Origin: Gemmatimonadota bacterium
GTDB lineage: Bacteria; JAAXHH01
Reading direction: 5' to 3'
Assembly: GCA_026702745.1 (NCBI GenBank)
Contig: JAPPBT010000019.1
Location: 1-54,996 of the forward strand
Length of the DNA: 54,996 nt
In this document: positions 32,730 through 41,516 of the stretch, in pieces
Layout of the letters: every line of letters begins with the position of its first letter
Numbering within the stretch: the stretch's first letter is position 1
The notes under the pieces: model-generated
Databases searched by the model: none
Told to the model about the DNA's origin: nothing
Seen by the model: only the letters and a program-made list of their open reading frames with translations
Position numbers and translations under genes: made by a program

Positions 32730-35700
32730 TCATACCGCGGGTACGGGCTGCTCAACGGCCGCACCGCTGTCCCGCCCGCTTTCTTCCTCCGCTTTCGCCT
32801 CCGCGTCGCCCCGTTCGGTCCATCCCGACACGAAGTCGTACATGACGGGCACCACGATCAGGGTCAGCACCGTGGCTATGGCCAGTCCGAAAATCACGGC
32901 CACCCCCATGGGACCCCACCACTGCGAGCTTTCTCCACCGATCTCGAGCGAGAGCGTCATGAAATTGAAGCTGAACCCGGTGGTCAGGGGAATGAGGCCG
33001 AGGATGGTCGTGACCGCCGTCAAAAGGACCGGCCGCAGCCGGGTCACCCCGCCCTGGACGATCGCTTCCCTCCGCCGCAGGCCGCGGTTTCGGAGTTTTC
33101 TTATGTAATCGATCAGCACAATGGCGTTGTTGACGACCACCCCGGCCAGACTGATGACTCCGATTCCAGTCATGATGATGCCGAAGGGTGTGGCCGTCAC
33201 GATCAGTCCCAACAGGACCCCGATCAGCGACAGCACCACGGACATCATGATGATGAAGGGCATGGTGACGGAATTGAACTGCGTGACGAGTACAAGCGTG
33301 ATCATGATCAGGGCGATGAAAAAGGCCCTGGACAGAAAGTCGGTCGCTTCTTCCTGTTCGACGTTCTCACCGGCGTACCGAAGGGTGTATCCCTGGGGTA
33401 GTTCGAGTGCCGCCAGGGCGGCTTGCACGTCCGTTAGCACGTCGTTCGCGAGACGGCCCTCCACGTCGCCTTCGATGGTCAGCACACGTTCCTGGTCCTT
33501 CCGCTTGATAGATCCCACGCCGCCGTCAACCCGGGTCCGCGCCAGGGTGCTCAGCGAGACCAGCTCGTCCTCATGGATGATGTGGATGCGTTCCAGGTCG
33601 GCAAAAGTGGCCCGCTCGGGTTCGGCGAACCGGACCACGATGTCGTATTCTTCCTCACCGACCCGGTACTTGGAGGCTTCCGTGCCGTTGATGGCGGTGC
33701 GGACCGCCCGCGCGATCTCGGCGGTGTTCATTTCCAGCAGGGCGGCCTGTTCACGGTCGATTTCGACTTTCAGTTCAGGCTTGCCCGAATCGTAGTCGTC
33801 CTTGAGGTCCACCAGGCCCGGGATGTTCTCGATGCGCAACATCACCTGGTCGGCCAGCCGGCCGAGTACGGCGAAATCCTCCCCCACAATTTCAATGTTG
33901 ACGGGCGCCGCGGTGGGTGGACCGGGCTGCGGGGTGATGATTTCCACGTCGGCGCCGATGAGACGTTCCATCCGACTCCGGATCATCTCCACCGTTTCAA
34001 AAGAGGACTGTTCCCTGTCCTGCCGTTCCAGCAGGTCGACGATGATCCGCGACCTGTGGGGCGTCCCGCCGCCGCCACCCGAGCCGGGATTCTGAGAGTC
34101 CGAGGCTGCCCCCACGCTGGCGACGTACTGGTTCATGTCGGGCACGTCCTGTATGAAGTCCTCCGCCTGCCGGACCACGCCGTCGGAGACGTCCAGCTGG
34201 GTGCCGATCGCCGTATTGACGTCGATGTATGCCTGGTTGGGCTCGGTCTCCGGGAAGAACTCCACACCCTTGCCGATTACCCCGTAAAGCGCAATCATCC
34301 CAATGAGCACGCCGCAGGTAACGAACATGACCGGCGCCCTGTGGGCCAGCGCCCACATGAGAAACCGGCTGTACCGCCGGCGCAGTGTCAATAGCCACTT
34401 CTGGTCCTTTTGGGCCGTGTTCACGGTGAGCAACACGGAGCAGACCGTGGGATTGATGATAAGGGCGACGAAAAGGGAGGCCGACAGGGTGATGATCAGC
34501 GTGGCCGGCAGGTAGCTCATGAAGTCGCCGATGATGCCCGGCCAGAACAGCATGGGGGCGAAGGCACACAGCGTAGTGAGGGTGGAAGTGCAGACCGGCA
34601 CGGCCACCTCGCCCACGCCTTCGCGGGCGGCGCGGACCAGGGGCCTGCCTTCCTCGCGATGGCGGTAGATGTTCTCGACGATGACGATGGCGTTGTCCAC
34701 CAGCATGCCGAGTGCCAGGATCAGGCTGAAAAGCACGATCATGTTCAGCGTGTAACCCAGGATATCGAGCACGATGAAGGAGATCAGCATGGACAGCGGA
34801 ATCGCTATGGCCACGAAAAGGGCGTTGCGCACGCCCATGAACATGAACAGCACGCAGACGACGAGGATCAGGCCCGATATGATATTGTTTTCCAGGTCGC
34901 TGACCATGGAACGGATGTCCTTGGACTGGTCCGCCAGGACCGCCAGGTTTACCGTCGCCGGCAACCTTTCCCGTTCTTCGTCCAGCAGCTCCTTCACGGT
35001 GTCGGCGATCTGAATCAGGTTCTCTCCACTGCGCTTCTGTACGTTCAAAGTCACGCAGGGCAGGCCGTTCAGCCGGGCGAAGGAGGATTCTTCCTTGAAT
35101 CCGAACCGGACCTCCGCCACGTCCGTGATGACGATGGGTTGCCGATTGCGGGTCTCGACCACCAGCGCTCCGATCTCCTCCGGCGTCGTGAATTCACCGG
35201 GTACCCGGACAGCGTACCGCAGGGTTCCGGTCTTGATCGAACCGCCAGGCATATTCAGATTTTCCTGTCGAATCGTTTCGATGATGTCATCGAGTTCCAG
35301 GCCGTAGTATACCAGCCGGTCCGGGTCGACGTTGACCTGTACTTCCCGCTCCAGTCCGCCCGCGACCGTTACGTCCAGCACGCCCGGGATCTGCTCGATG
35401 CGCTGCTCGAGGTCCTCCGCGATATCTTTCAGCGTTACGAGGCTGTGGGTCCCCGCGACGTTGATCACCAGGATGGGTATGTCGTCGAAGTTGATCTCCT
35501 GGACGGTGGATTCCTCCGCGTCATCGGGGATCTCGGTCCGCGCGAGGTCGACTTCTTCTCGAACCTTCTGGAGCGCATTGTTGATGTCGACGTCGGTTTC
35601 GAATTCGATGACCACCGTCGAGATGCCCTCGCTGGAGGTAGAGGTGATCACCTTCACGTTGGACAGATCTTCGAGATGCTTCTCGATCGGCTGTGTAACG

Positions 35701-35885
35701 AGGTTCTCGATATCCGCGGGAGACACGCCGAAATAGGGGGTGGCTACGAAAACAATCGGTATGGTGATCGAGGGGGTTGATTCGCGCGGCAGGGAAAGGT
35801 ACGACATGAAACCGAGGAGAATGACGGCCCCGGTCAGGACGAAGATACTGATTTTGTTTGTGATAGCCAGGTCAGATACTTTCAA
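32730..35885 (-). CDS. RND efflux transporter (AcrB/MexF-like, HAE1 group)
   Basis: This 1051-residue inner-membrane proton antiporter opens with LAITNKISIFVLTGAVILLGFMSYLSLPRESTPSI, the usual first helix. Twelve spans are arranged in two homologous halves with large periplasmic loops. The TM4 segment LILALGMLVDNAIVIVENIYRH carries the conserved Asp of the proton relay. GLILVVCVLFMFMGVRNALFVAIAIPLSMLISF and the C-terminal GVVVNNAIVLIDYIRKLRNRG are diagnostic. A glycine run sits in the second periplasmic region. The VDNA form and divergent sequence place it outside the enterobacterial AcrB group, so substrates may be hydrophobic compounds or metabolites rather than clinical drugs. Confidence 0.95.
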   Translation of the reverse strand: MKVSDLAITNKISIFVLTGAVILLGFMSYLSLPRESTPSITIPIVFVATPYFGVSPADIENLVTQPIEKHLEDLSNVKVITSTSSEGISTVVIEFETDVDINNALQKVREEVDLARTEIPDDAEESTVQEINFDDIPILVINVAGTHSLVTLKDIAEDLEQRIEQIPGVLDVTVAGGLEREVQVNVDPDRLVYYGLELDDIIETIRQENLNMPGGSIKTGTLRYAVRVPGEFTTPEEIGALVVETRNRQPIVITDVAEVRFGFKEESSFARLNGLPCVTLNVQKRSGENLIQIADTVKELLDEERERLPATVNLAVLADQSKDIRSMVSDLENNIISGLILVVCVLFMFMGVRNALFVAIAIPLSMLISFIVLDILGYTLNMIVLFSLILALGMLVDNAIVIVENIYRHREEGRPLVRAAREGVGEVAVPVCTSTLTTLCAFAPMLFWPGIIGDFMSYLPATLIITLSASLFVALIINPTVCSVLLTVNTAQKDQKWLLTLRRRYSRFLMWALAHRAPVMFVTCGVLIGMIALYGVIGKGVEFFPETEPNQAYIDVNTAIGTQLDVSDGVVRQAEDFIQDVPDMNQYVASVGAASDSQNPGSGGGGGTPHRSRIIVDLLERQDREQSSFETVEMIRSRMERLIGADVEIITPQPGPPTAAPVNIEIVGEDFAVLGRLADQVMLRIENIPGLVDLKDDYDSGKPELKVEIDREQAALLEMNTAEIARAVRTAINGTEASKYRVGEEEYDIVVRFAEPERATFADLERIHIIHEDELVSLSTLARTRVDGGVGSIKRKDQERVLTIEGDVEGRLANDVLTDVQAALAALELPQGYTLRYAGENVEQEEATDFLSRAFFIALIMITLVLVTQFNSVTMPFIIMMSVVLSLIGVLLGLIVTATPFGIIMTGIGVISLAGVVVNNAIVLIDYIRKLRNRGLRRREAIVQGGVTRLRPVLLTAVTTILGLIPLTTGFSFNFMTLSLEIGGESSQWWGPMGVAVIFGLAIATVLTLIVVPVMYDFVSGWTERGDAEAKAEEESGRDSGAAVEQPVPAV

Positions 35886-35930
35886 GTAGAAATACTCCCG
35901 TGGATGCCGTCGGCAATCGCTGTCACCGTG

Positions 35931-36998
35931 CTACATCCCTTCGTTTCTGACCTGAATGGCTTCGCCGTTTACCAGGTTTCGGTGGCCGACGACAATGAGG
36001 GTGTCGCCCGTCGCGAGCCCGTCGGTTACCAGCACCTGGTCGCCGGAAGTCGATCCCAGTGCGACCGGCACGGACCGGGCGACATTCTGGTCTGCAACGA
36101 ATACGATACGGCCCTGATCAGTGTCGATTACGGCGTCCTGGGGGATGACGATGGCTTCCGGGATGTTGTCTTTGACGACGCGGATGGTGACGGCCATTTC
36201 GGGCTTGAGCCGGTGCGCCGGATTGTCCAGGGTGATTTCCACGGGTACGGTTCGGCTGTCCGGGTCCAGCGTTGTTCCGATGTAAGATATGTCCGCTTCC
36301 AGGGTGACGTCTGGATAGGCAGGAAACGTCAGGGTAGCCCGCGTGCCCTGAGTGACGTGTTTCAAATGCCGTTCAGGTACTCCGGCCACGATCTTGACCC
36401 GGTCGATATCTACCAGGTCCACAAACTCCCTACCGGGCGTTGCCAATTCGCCCACCTCGAGATTTCGGCTGTCCACCACGCCGGAGATCGGCGCCCGGAT
36501 GACCGTCTTGCTCAAGTAGGTCTGGGCCTGCTGATGCCGCGCCAGGTCCATGTCATGGCGATACTTGGTGTCGAGGTAAACAGACTCCGCCAGGGCTTTC
36601 TGATCCAACAGGCGCTTCTGGTTGCGCAGGGTCAGGCCGCTGGCGTTTACGGCTGCTTCGGCCTCGTCGGCGGCAGCCTTGAGCAGTTCGTCGTCCAGAC
36701 GGGCCAGCACAGCGTCCTGTCGCACAGACTCGCCCTTTTCGATCTCGATGCGCTCAACCAGACCGGTCGCTTCGATACTCACCACGACGCGACGGACCGG
36801 CTTGACCTCGCCCACCAGTCTGAGGTGGTTGATGAATTCCCGGGGCTCGACCACCCGGGTCACCACGTTTACAGACCGCGTCTCCTCCACGGCGGACGCT
36901 TCGTTGGCGGCGCTGCCGCTTTCACTGCAGCCCGCGGCCGTCAGTACGACCGCCATGCATGCGGTCGTACCCAACCAATGCCTGGCGCGGTTGATCAT
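35931..36998 (-). CDS. RND efflux periplasmic adaptor (membrane fusion) lipoprotein
   Basis: This 355-residue protein has a lipoprotein signal ending in VVLTAAGCSES, which anchors it to the inner membrane. The order is as in AcrA/MexA: a barrel-sandwich domain with EATGLVERIEIEKGESVRQDAVLARLDD, a short helical hairpin, IRAPISGVVDSRNLEVGELATPGREFVDL and the beta-barrel and membrane-proximal domains with VPVEITLDNPAHRLKPEMAVTIRV. It bridges the RND transporter and the TolC-like duct. It is the first gene of the operon and lies 45 bp before the transporter. The upstream gap holds an inverted repeat that may be an operator, but no regulator gene is adjacent. Confidence 0.93.
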   Translation of the reverse strand: MINRARHWLGTTACMAVVLTAAGCSESGSAANEASAVEETRSVNVVTRVVEPREFINHLRLVGEVKPVRRVVVSIEATGLVERIEIEKGESVRQDAVLARLDDELLKAAADEAEAAVNASGLTLRNQKRLLDQKALAESVYLDTKYRHDMDLARHQQAQTYLSKTVIRAPISGVVDSRNLEVGELATPGREFVDLVDIDRVKIVAGVPERHLKHVTQGTRATLTFPAYPDVTLEADISYIGTTLDPDSRTVPVEITLDNPAHRLKPEMAVTIRVVKDNIPEAIVIPQDAVIDTDQGRIVFVADQNVARSVPVALGSTSGDQVLVTDGLATGDTLIVVGHRNLVNGEAIQVRNEGM

Positions 36999-37048
36999 CG
37001 ATGCCTACTCCTTCGCAATAGCTCGATATTCATGTGAAGTTCCCACGT

Positions 37049-37070
37049 ACTGTCCGCCCGGTTAGACAGT
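37049..37070. promoter_or_regulatory. Inverted repeat upstream of the efflux operon
   Basis: ACTGTC (37049-37054) and GACAGT (37065-37070) form perfect 6-bp arms around a 10-bp centre, about 50 bp upstream of the adaptor start. The geometry suits a TetR- or GntR-type dimer, but this is only a candidate operator. Confidence 0.35.
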
Positions 37071-37142
37071 GGGCGTGGTGCAATAGTTTCCGTAACCTCT
37101 CCATATCTTGCCATGCACCGTTTTCCGACGGCCAACCCCGCC

Positions 37143-37171
37143 TTGCCGGAACGGCCGAAATAACGTAATAT
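37143..37171 (+). promoter_or_regulatory. Predicted promoter of the GT9 gene
   Basis: TTGCCG (37143-37148), a 17-bp spacer and TAATAT (37166-37171) lie 84 bp before the proposed TTG start of the glycosyltransferase gene. Confidence 0.5.
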
Positions 37172-37254
37172 CAGGACATCCTGTCAAGTACATCTATACA
37201 AAAGGGGACGGGACGTCATTCAATAAAACCGCGGTCTGAACCGAGGTCGAGTCC

Positions 37255-38571
37255 TTGGCCGAGGAACCACGCCGCGCACGCCGCCGACAGGTCATGTGGA
37301 AAACAATCAACAACATCGCGTACCGGCTTTACTTCGCGTACCGGAACCGGATGTCGCGCCGCGAAAACAGGCGGTGGGTAGTCCGGACTGCACTAACGCC
37401 GGGCCCGGAACCCAGGCCCGTGCTCTACGTGGCATGGGGACGGATCGGAGACGTGGTCCTGACCACCGGGCACCTCAAGCGGATGCGACGGTGGTTCCAC
37501 CCCAGTCCGATCTGGTTCCTGGGAAGATCCCGCGTAAGGCCGCTCGTCGAACTGCACGTGGACGCCTTCCTGCCGTTCCCCGAACCAGCCGCACGCCGGA
37601 CCGGGGCTGATGGCCGGGACACTGGCCGGACCGGGGCTGACGGCCGGAACACTGGCCGGACCGGGGCTGACGGTGCCCCGGCCGCAATGCTCGAAGGGAT
37701 CGCGAACCGATCGTTCCGGTGCGTCATCGCGGACATCCACACGTTCTACGGCGGACTCTTCGCCCTGGATAGCGTGCTTTCCACCGTGCGGGCGGACCGC
37801 AAGTTCGTCTACGAAGGATACCGCCTCGGCGAGGACCTGGCGCCGGAACGGCCTTATCCGGCCGGGTACGAGATCGTGCCTAAATACGAGGAAAGAAAGG
37901 GGGTGGGCAAGGACGACGCCCCATGCCACTTACTTCATCACAACGCCCATTACCTCCGTAGCGTGCTGGAGCACTGTGGGGTCGAAACGGTTGGCGGGGA
38001 GGCGTGGCGGCCGGAACTGGATCACGTCGGATCGGGAACCGACGCTTGCCGCCAGTACGGGGTCGAACCCGGGGAGTACGTGGCGTGGCAACCCTTCAGC
38101 GACAATCGCAGGAAGGACTACCCGCTTGCACGATGGGCGGAGGCGATCCGCGCATTCCCAGAAATGCAGTTTGTCGCGCTGGTCGAGCCCGGCAGGGCCG
38201 ACGAAGTGAGCCGGACGGCGCCGCCCGGCGTTCGCGTGGTCGCTACGTCGCTAACCGGGGTGATGAAGTTGATACGGGAAGCGCGCCTGTACGTCGGACT
38301 GGATTCGGGGCTAAGCCATATCTCGACAGTGATGGGAACACCCACGGTCTGTGTCTGTCCCGACAGCCACCTCGGATATTTCTTTCCCTATCCGGAGAGC
38401 TACGGTTTCAAGAATCTGCAAACGGTCTCTCATCCGGACTACCTGTCGTGCCGTGGCTGTTTCATGACCTGCCGGCACGAACCTCTCACGTCAACGGTCA
38501 CCCGGGGCGCTCTCTGCCTTCGTACGTTGCCTTCCCAACTGGTCATCGAGGCTATCCGGTCCGCATTGTAG
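37255..38571 (+). CDS. Glycosyltransferase family 9 (heptosyltransferase-like)
   Basis: This protein of about 438 residues has two GT-B-type lobes. The N-lobe has RPVLYVAWGRIGDVVLTTGHLKRMRRWF, equivalent to the GDxxxxTP motif of LPS heptosyltransferases. The C-lobe has YVAWQPFSDNRRKDYPLARWAEAI and LYVGLDSGLSHISTVMGTPTVCV, the ADP-heptose-binding signature. A late C-x-x-C-x3-C cluster (SCRGCFMTC) is unusual. Family 9 transfers heptose to lipid A-core, so an LPS or related glycan role is inferred. I use the TTG at 37255, 8 bases after GAGG; the ATG at 37294 is an alternative. A hydrophilic loop between lobes is three degenerate copies of a 10-residue unit such as RTGADGRDTG. Confidence 0.82.
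   Translation: MAEEPRRARRRQVMWKTINNIAYRLYFAYRNRMSRRENRRWVVRTALTPGPEPRPVLYVAWGRIGDVVLTTGHLKRMRRWFHPSPIWFLGRSRVRPLVELHVDAFLPFPEPAARRTGADGRDTGRTGADGRNTGRTGADGAPAAMLEGIANRSFRCVIADIHTFYGGLFALDSVLSTVRADRKFVYEGYRLGEDLAPERPYPAGYEIVPKYEERKGVGKDDAPCHLLHHNAHYLRSVLEHCGVETVGGEAWRPELDHVGSGTDACRQYGVEPGEYVAWQPFSDNRRKDYPLARWAEAIRAFPEMQFVALVEPGRADEVSRTAPPGVRVVATSLTGVMKLIREARLYVGLDSGLSHISTVMGTPTVCVCPDSHLGYFFPYPESYGFKNLQTVSHPDYLSCRGCFMTCRHEPLTSTVTRGALCLRTLPSQLVIEAIRSAL
37591..37680. repeat. 30-bp in-frame tandem array in the GT9 gene
   Basis: Three units of 30 bp start at 37591, 37621 and 37651, with the core CCGGGGCTGA at 37601, 37631 and 37661. They encode RTGADGR(D/N)TG repeats. The outer ends of the array have diverged. 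Confidence 0.92.
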
Positions 38572-38600
38572 TCCGGCGCGCACTGTAGCTACATGCCGCG

Positions 38601-40604
38601 TCACAGTTCGGCGGTCGATCTGAGTTCGACCCGTGCGGGGCGGACCAGCGCGATGAGATCCTCGATATCGAACTCGGCCAGCAGTCCGAAGCAGAACAGG
38701 GACGAGAGGGATTCGTACCGTCCGGGTTCATCGATCAACCGGTGCAGACTGGCAAGGCCGCGATGCAGTATGACTTCATGGAACGGCCGGCTGCAAAGGG
38801 ACGCCGCCATCAGGGCGATCACCGAGGACAGGGGACCTTGTGCCGCGACAACCAGACGGGCCGCGACGCCCGGACGGGCCGCGACACCTGGATCGGCCGC
38901 GACGTCCGGACCGGCCGCGACACCCGGACGGGCCGATCCCATGTGATGCATGACCGCCGCGAGCTGTGCGACCTGGAGCCCCAGCATCCGGCCTCCGTTC
39001 GATGCCAGCATCATCGTCCACTGATGGGGCGCTTTGCCCAGTCCGCAAGCCCCCTGCATGACCACTTCCACCGTCGTCGCCGTGGCCTTGTCCCGTATGG
39101 CTTCCTCTACCAGGGCTTTCGTTCCCTTCCGCCCTTCATCCGCCAGGATCAGGCGCATATTTCCGTTGCTTTGGTCCGTGGGAACGGTGGTCACGGCGGG
39201 TAGCTCCCACCCATCGCGCAAGTGGTAACAGGGCCATTCCAGCCGGCGGCCGTCCCTCGCGTGCGGCGCCTGGCCGGTCACACGCTCAACGGGTAAGGGC
39301 CGGTACCGCAGCAGGAACTTCAGCCGTTCCCTGCCCGCCGCCTGCCACCGGGAGAAAGCGGCGGGATCCTCCGGCGGCTTCCGGCGTTCCAGGCCACGGG
39401 CCAGGGACCGGGCCAGGGAGACGAAATCGGCGTTGCCCGTCGGTGTTCCAACCCACAGTGCTTCTTCGGTGCGGACTTCGTCTTCCGAGGGAATCTCTCC
39501 GTCGCGGGACGGCACGCCAGGCCGGCCGTCCAGGAAATGCCGGTTCAAAAACCCGTAAAATCGCTCCCGGTGTTCCCGTTCGTAGTTGTGGGTGCCGGGA
39601 TCCAGGTTGTTGTGGAATGCAAAGGCGTCCGGACTTCCGAGTGCGGCGTACAGCGGTCGAACCGGTTCATAGACCGAGGGCCGAGCCCGGGCGGTCTGGA
39701 AGCAACAGTCGTCATACTCGTTATACATGAGCAGGGCAGGACGCGGTGCAAGCAGAGCCGTGAGCATGGGATAATCGGCCGTCGCGGCGAGGTCCGACGC
39801 GTTCTGTTCGATGTCACCCCGGTCGGCCCGGTGATTAACCCGGCTGTCCAGGCCGATGTAACCGGCGTTGGGCGCGGCGAGTCGCACCCTCGTGTCCAGG
39901 GCGGCGAGCACGATCGTCTGCCAGCCTCCGCCGGACAGTCCGGTCACGGCGATACGTTCCGGGTCGACCTGTCCCAGGTCCAGCAGCACCTCCAGCGCGC
40001 GGCACATGACCAGGTAGAACACGGCTATGCCGGCCACACCGCACAGATCCAGATAGCTCGCGTTGTTGTGCTGGTAGCCCGGGCCCTGCAGTTCCCCGAA
40101 GCTCAGCCACTCCGGATTCAGCGCGTAAACGCCCCGGCGGGCCAGGTTGACGCAACGTATCTGCTTGTAGTCCACCGCCTTGCCCGGCGGGCCCACATGC
40201 CCGTTCAGATTCAACACGCCCGGCGCCGGAACGGCTGGATCATCCGGTTCGTAAAGGAGGGCCGGGACGACCAGACCGGGATGATCCGACTCGTCCGGTT
40301 GACCCGACTGACCTGAATGACCCGGCTGACCCGGCTGACCGGGCAGCGCGCGGTAGGTCAGCTTGCGAATCCGGTATCCCTTGTCGGTTTCGATCACGTC
40401 GCCCCACTCGACCTCGGTCGCACCGTTTCTCCACGCATCGGGCACGCCTTTGAAAATCACCTCTTCCAGCACGGTCCGGCGCAACTTGCCGGCTTCTTCT
40501 TCCCAGGTAGCGGCGTCGGGGAGTTCAAATCGGGGGACGCGGCTCAGCAAGTAAGCCTTCAGCGTTTCCACCGTGTGCGATGACCGATCCAGGTCACTCA
40601 ACAT
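38601..40604 (-). CDS. Two-domain alpha/beta hydrolase (acetylxylan esterase-like)
   Basis: This 667-residue protein has an N-terminal esterase domain. The nucleophile is in RIAVTGLSGGGWQT (GxSxG), an acidic residue is in ALLMYNEYDDCCF, and the His is in NNLDPGTHNYERE. It resembles the large alpha/beta hydrolases annotated as acetylxylan esterase or dienelactone-hydrolase-like. The C-terminal ~270 residues look like a second, decayed hydrolase domain, because VVAAQGPLSS stands where GxSxG would be. No signal peptide is seen, so it should be cytoplasmic. Two repeat arrays interrupt it: PGQ-type triplets near residue 90 and PGVAA hexapeptides near residue 570. It overlaps the transglutaminase stop by 7 bp. 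The substrate is unknown. Confidence 0.78.
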   Translation of the reverse strand: MLSDLDRSSHTVETLKAYLLSRVPRFELPDAATWEEEAGKLRRTVLEEVIFKGVPDAWRNGATEVEWGDVIETDKGYRIRKLTYRALPGQPGQPGHSGQSGQPDESDHPGLVVPALLYEPDDPAVPAPGVLNLNGHVGPPGKAVDYKQIRCVNLARRGVYALNPEWLSFGELQGPGYQHNNASYLDLCGVAGIAVFYLVMCRALEVLLDLGQVDPERIAVTGLSGGGWQTIVLAALDTRVRLAAPNAGYIGLDSRVNHRADRGDIEQNASDLAATADYPMLTALLAPRPALLMYNEYDDCCFQTARARPSVYEPVRPLYAALGSPDAFAFHNNLDPGTHNYEREHRERFYGFLNRHFLDGRPGVPSRDGEIPSEDEVRTEEALWVGTPTGNADFVSLARSLARGLERRKPPEDPAAFSRWQAAGRERLKFLLRYRPLPVERVTGQAPHARDGRRLEWPCYHLRDGWELPAVTTVPTDQSNGNMRLILADEGRKGTKALVEEAIRDKATATTVEVVMQGACGLGKAPHQWTMMLASNGGRMLGLQVAQLAAVMHHMGSARPGVAAGPDVAADPGVAARPGVAARLVVAAQGPLSSVIALMAASLCSRPFHEVILHRGLASLHRLIDEPGRYESLSSLFCFGLLAEFDIEDLIALVRPARVELRSTAEL
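38842..38931. repeat. Five 18-bp in-frame repeats in the hydrolase gene
   Basis: Units of 18 bp start at 38842, 38860, 38878, 38896 and 38914, with consensus GCCGCGACACCCGGACGG. On the minus strand they encode a hexapeptide of the form (R/D/G)P(G/D)VAA in the second domain of the hydrolase. Confidence 0.93.
40281..40343. repeat. Seven degenerate 9-bp in-frame repeats in the hydrolase gene
   Basis: Units of 9 bp run from 40281, becoming more regular toward CTGACCCGG (40326-40334). They encode PGQ/SGQ/PGH-type triplets on the minus strand. The unit differs by one base from CTGACCAGG in the intergenic array at 17180. Confidence 0.88.
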
Positions 40605-41512
40605 CGCAACTCCTCGCGCATCGAATAGGATAAACCCTCAGGCGTTTCCGGTATCGTTTCCATACTTACCTCCACTTCAAGCTGGATTTCGCCCCCTCCG
40701 AACAGTACGCCCCGCGTGGGGGACACGTCCTGGTAGTCCCGCCCCACCGCCACCCGTACATGGCGTTCGTCGGCCAGCGTCGCGTTCGTGGGATCGAATC
40801 CCGTCCAGCCGGGACCGGGCAGCCGGCACTCCACCCAGGCGTGCGAAGTCGTTCCCCCGCCTGCCCCGCCCGCCGCGGATTCGTCATGGAGATAGCCGGA
40901 TACGTACCGGGCGGGAATACCCCAGGTCCGCGCGACGGCGATCATGACGTGGGCGTAATCCTGGCATACGCCGCGGCCGGTATCCAGGATGTGTTCGATC
41001 GTGGAAGAGATCGTGGTGCTCCCGGGCACGTACTCGAAGCGTTCGAAGAGTGCACCGGAAAGCCTCTTCAGCGCGGCCAGCGGGTCGCCCGCGGGTGTTA
41101 TGCCGATCCTTTGCACGAAACTTTCCAGGGCGGGCGAAGGAAGGGCCAGGCCGCTGTGATCCATATAGTCCCACTTGTGAAACGAATCGCGCCAGCTCCG
41201 GACAGTCTCCCATGCGCCTTCTTCGCACCTTTCGGGCGGTGCGTCACTTGCCCTGACGTCAACCATGGAACGCGCAGTGATGTACAGCGACTGGTGTTCG
41301 TGGTTCAGGTGAAGCTGGTGACGCCTGTTGCCGAAGGCGTCCGTGACCGGAAAGATCGAGCCTTCAGGTTCCGTGCCGACCCGGAACGCGGAGACGTGCT
41401 GCCTGCGGTCTTCGATCGGTCTGAGCGCCAGGGACATCGCGCAGTTACGCACGGGTAAGCCATAACGGTACTTCGTGACATGCTCGATCCGGTATCGCAC
41501 GGGTTTGTCCAT
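40598..41512 (-). CDS. Transglutaminase-like cysteine protease-fold protein
   Basis: This 304-residue protein begins YRIEHVTKYRYGLPVRNCAMSL, the bacterial transglutaminase N-terminal domain. The catalytic triad of the transglutaminase core is present: Cys in TGRGVCQDYAHVMI, His in TTSHAWVECRLPG and Asp in TGFDPTNATLADERHVRVAVGRDYQD. A glycine-rich insertion, AAGGAGGG, precedes the His. It is the standard third partner of the circularly permuted ATP-grasp and alpha-E genes, found 4 bp upstream. These trios are thought to build or cleave a small peptide, but the product is not known. There is no signal peptide. Confidence 0.92.
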   Translation of the reverse strand: MDKPVRYRIEHVTKYRYGLPVRNCAMSLALRPIEDRRQHVSAFRVGTEPEGSIFPVTDAFGNRRHQLHLNHEHQSLYITARSMVDVRASDAPPERCEEGAWETVRSWRDSFHKWDYMDHSGLALPSPALESFVQRIGITPAGDPLAALKRLSGALFERFEYVPGSTTISSTIEHILDTGRGVCQDYAHVMIAVARTWGIPARYVSGYLHDESAAGGAGGGTTSHAWVECRLPGPGWTGFDPTNATLADERHVRVAVGRDYQDVSPTRGVLFGGGEIQLEVEVSMETIPETPEGLSYSMREELRC

Positions 41513-41516
41513 TGCG

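Noticed and set aside
34410-35780. A 456-codon open frame antisense to the RND transporter gene
   Set aside because: It is rich in His, Asp, Gln and Gly without membrane or domain features, the usual shadow of a GC-rich transporter gene.
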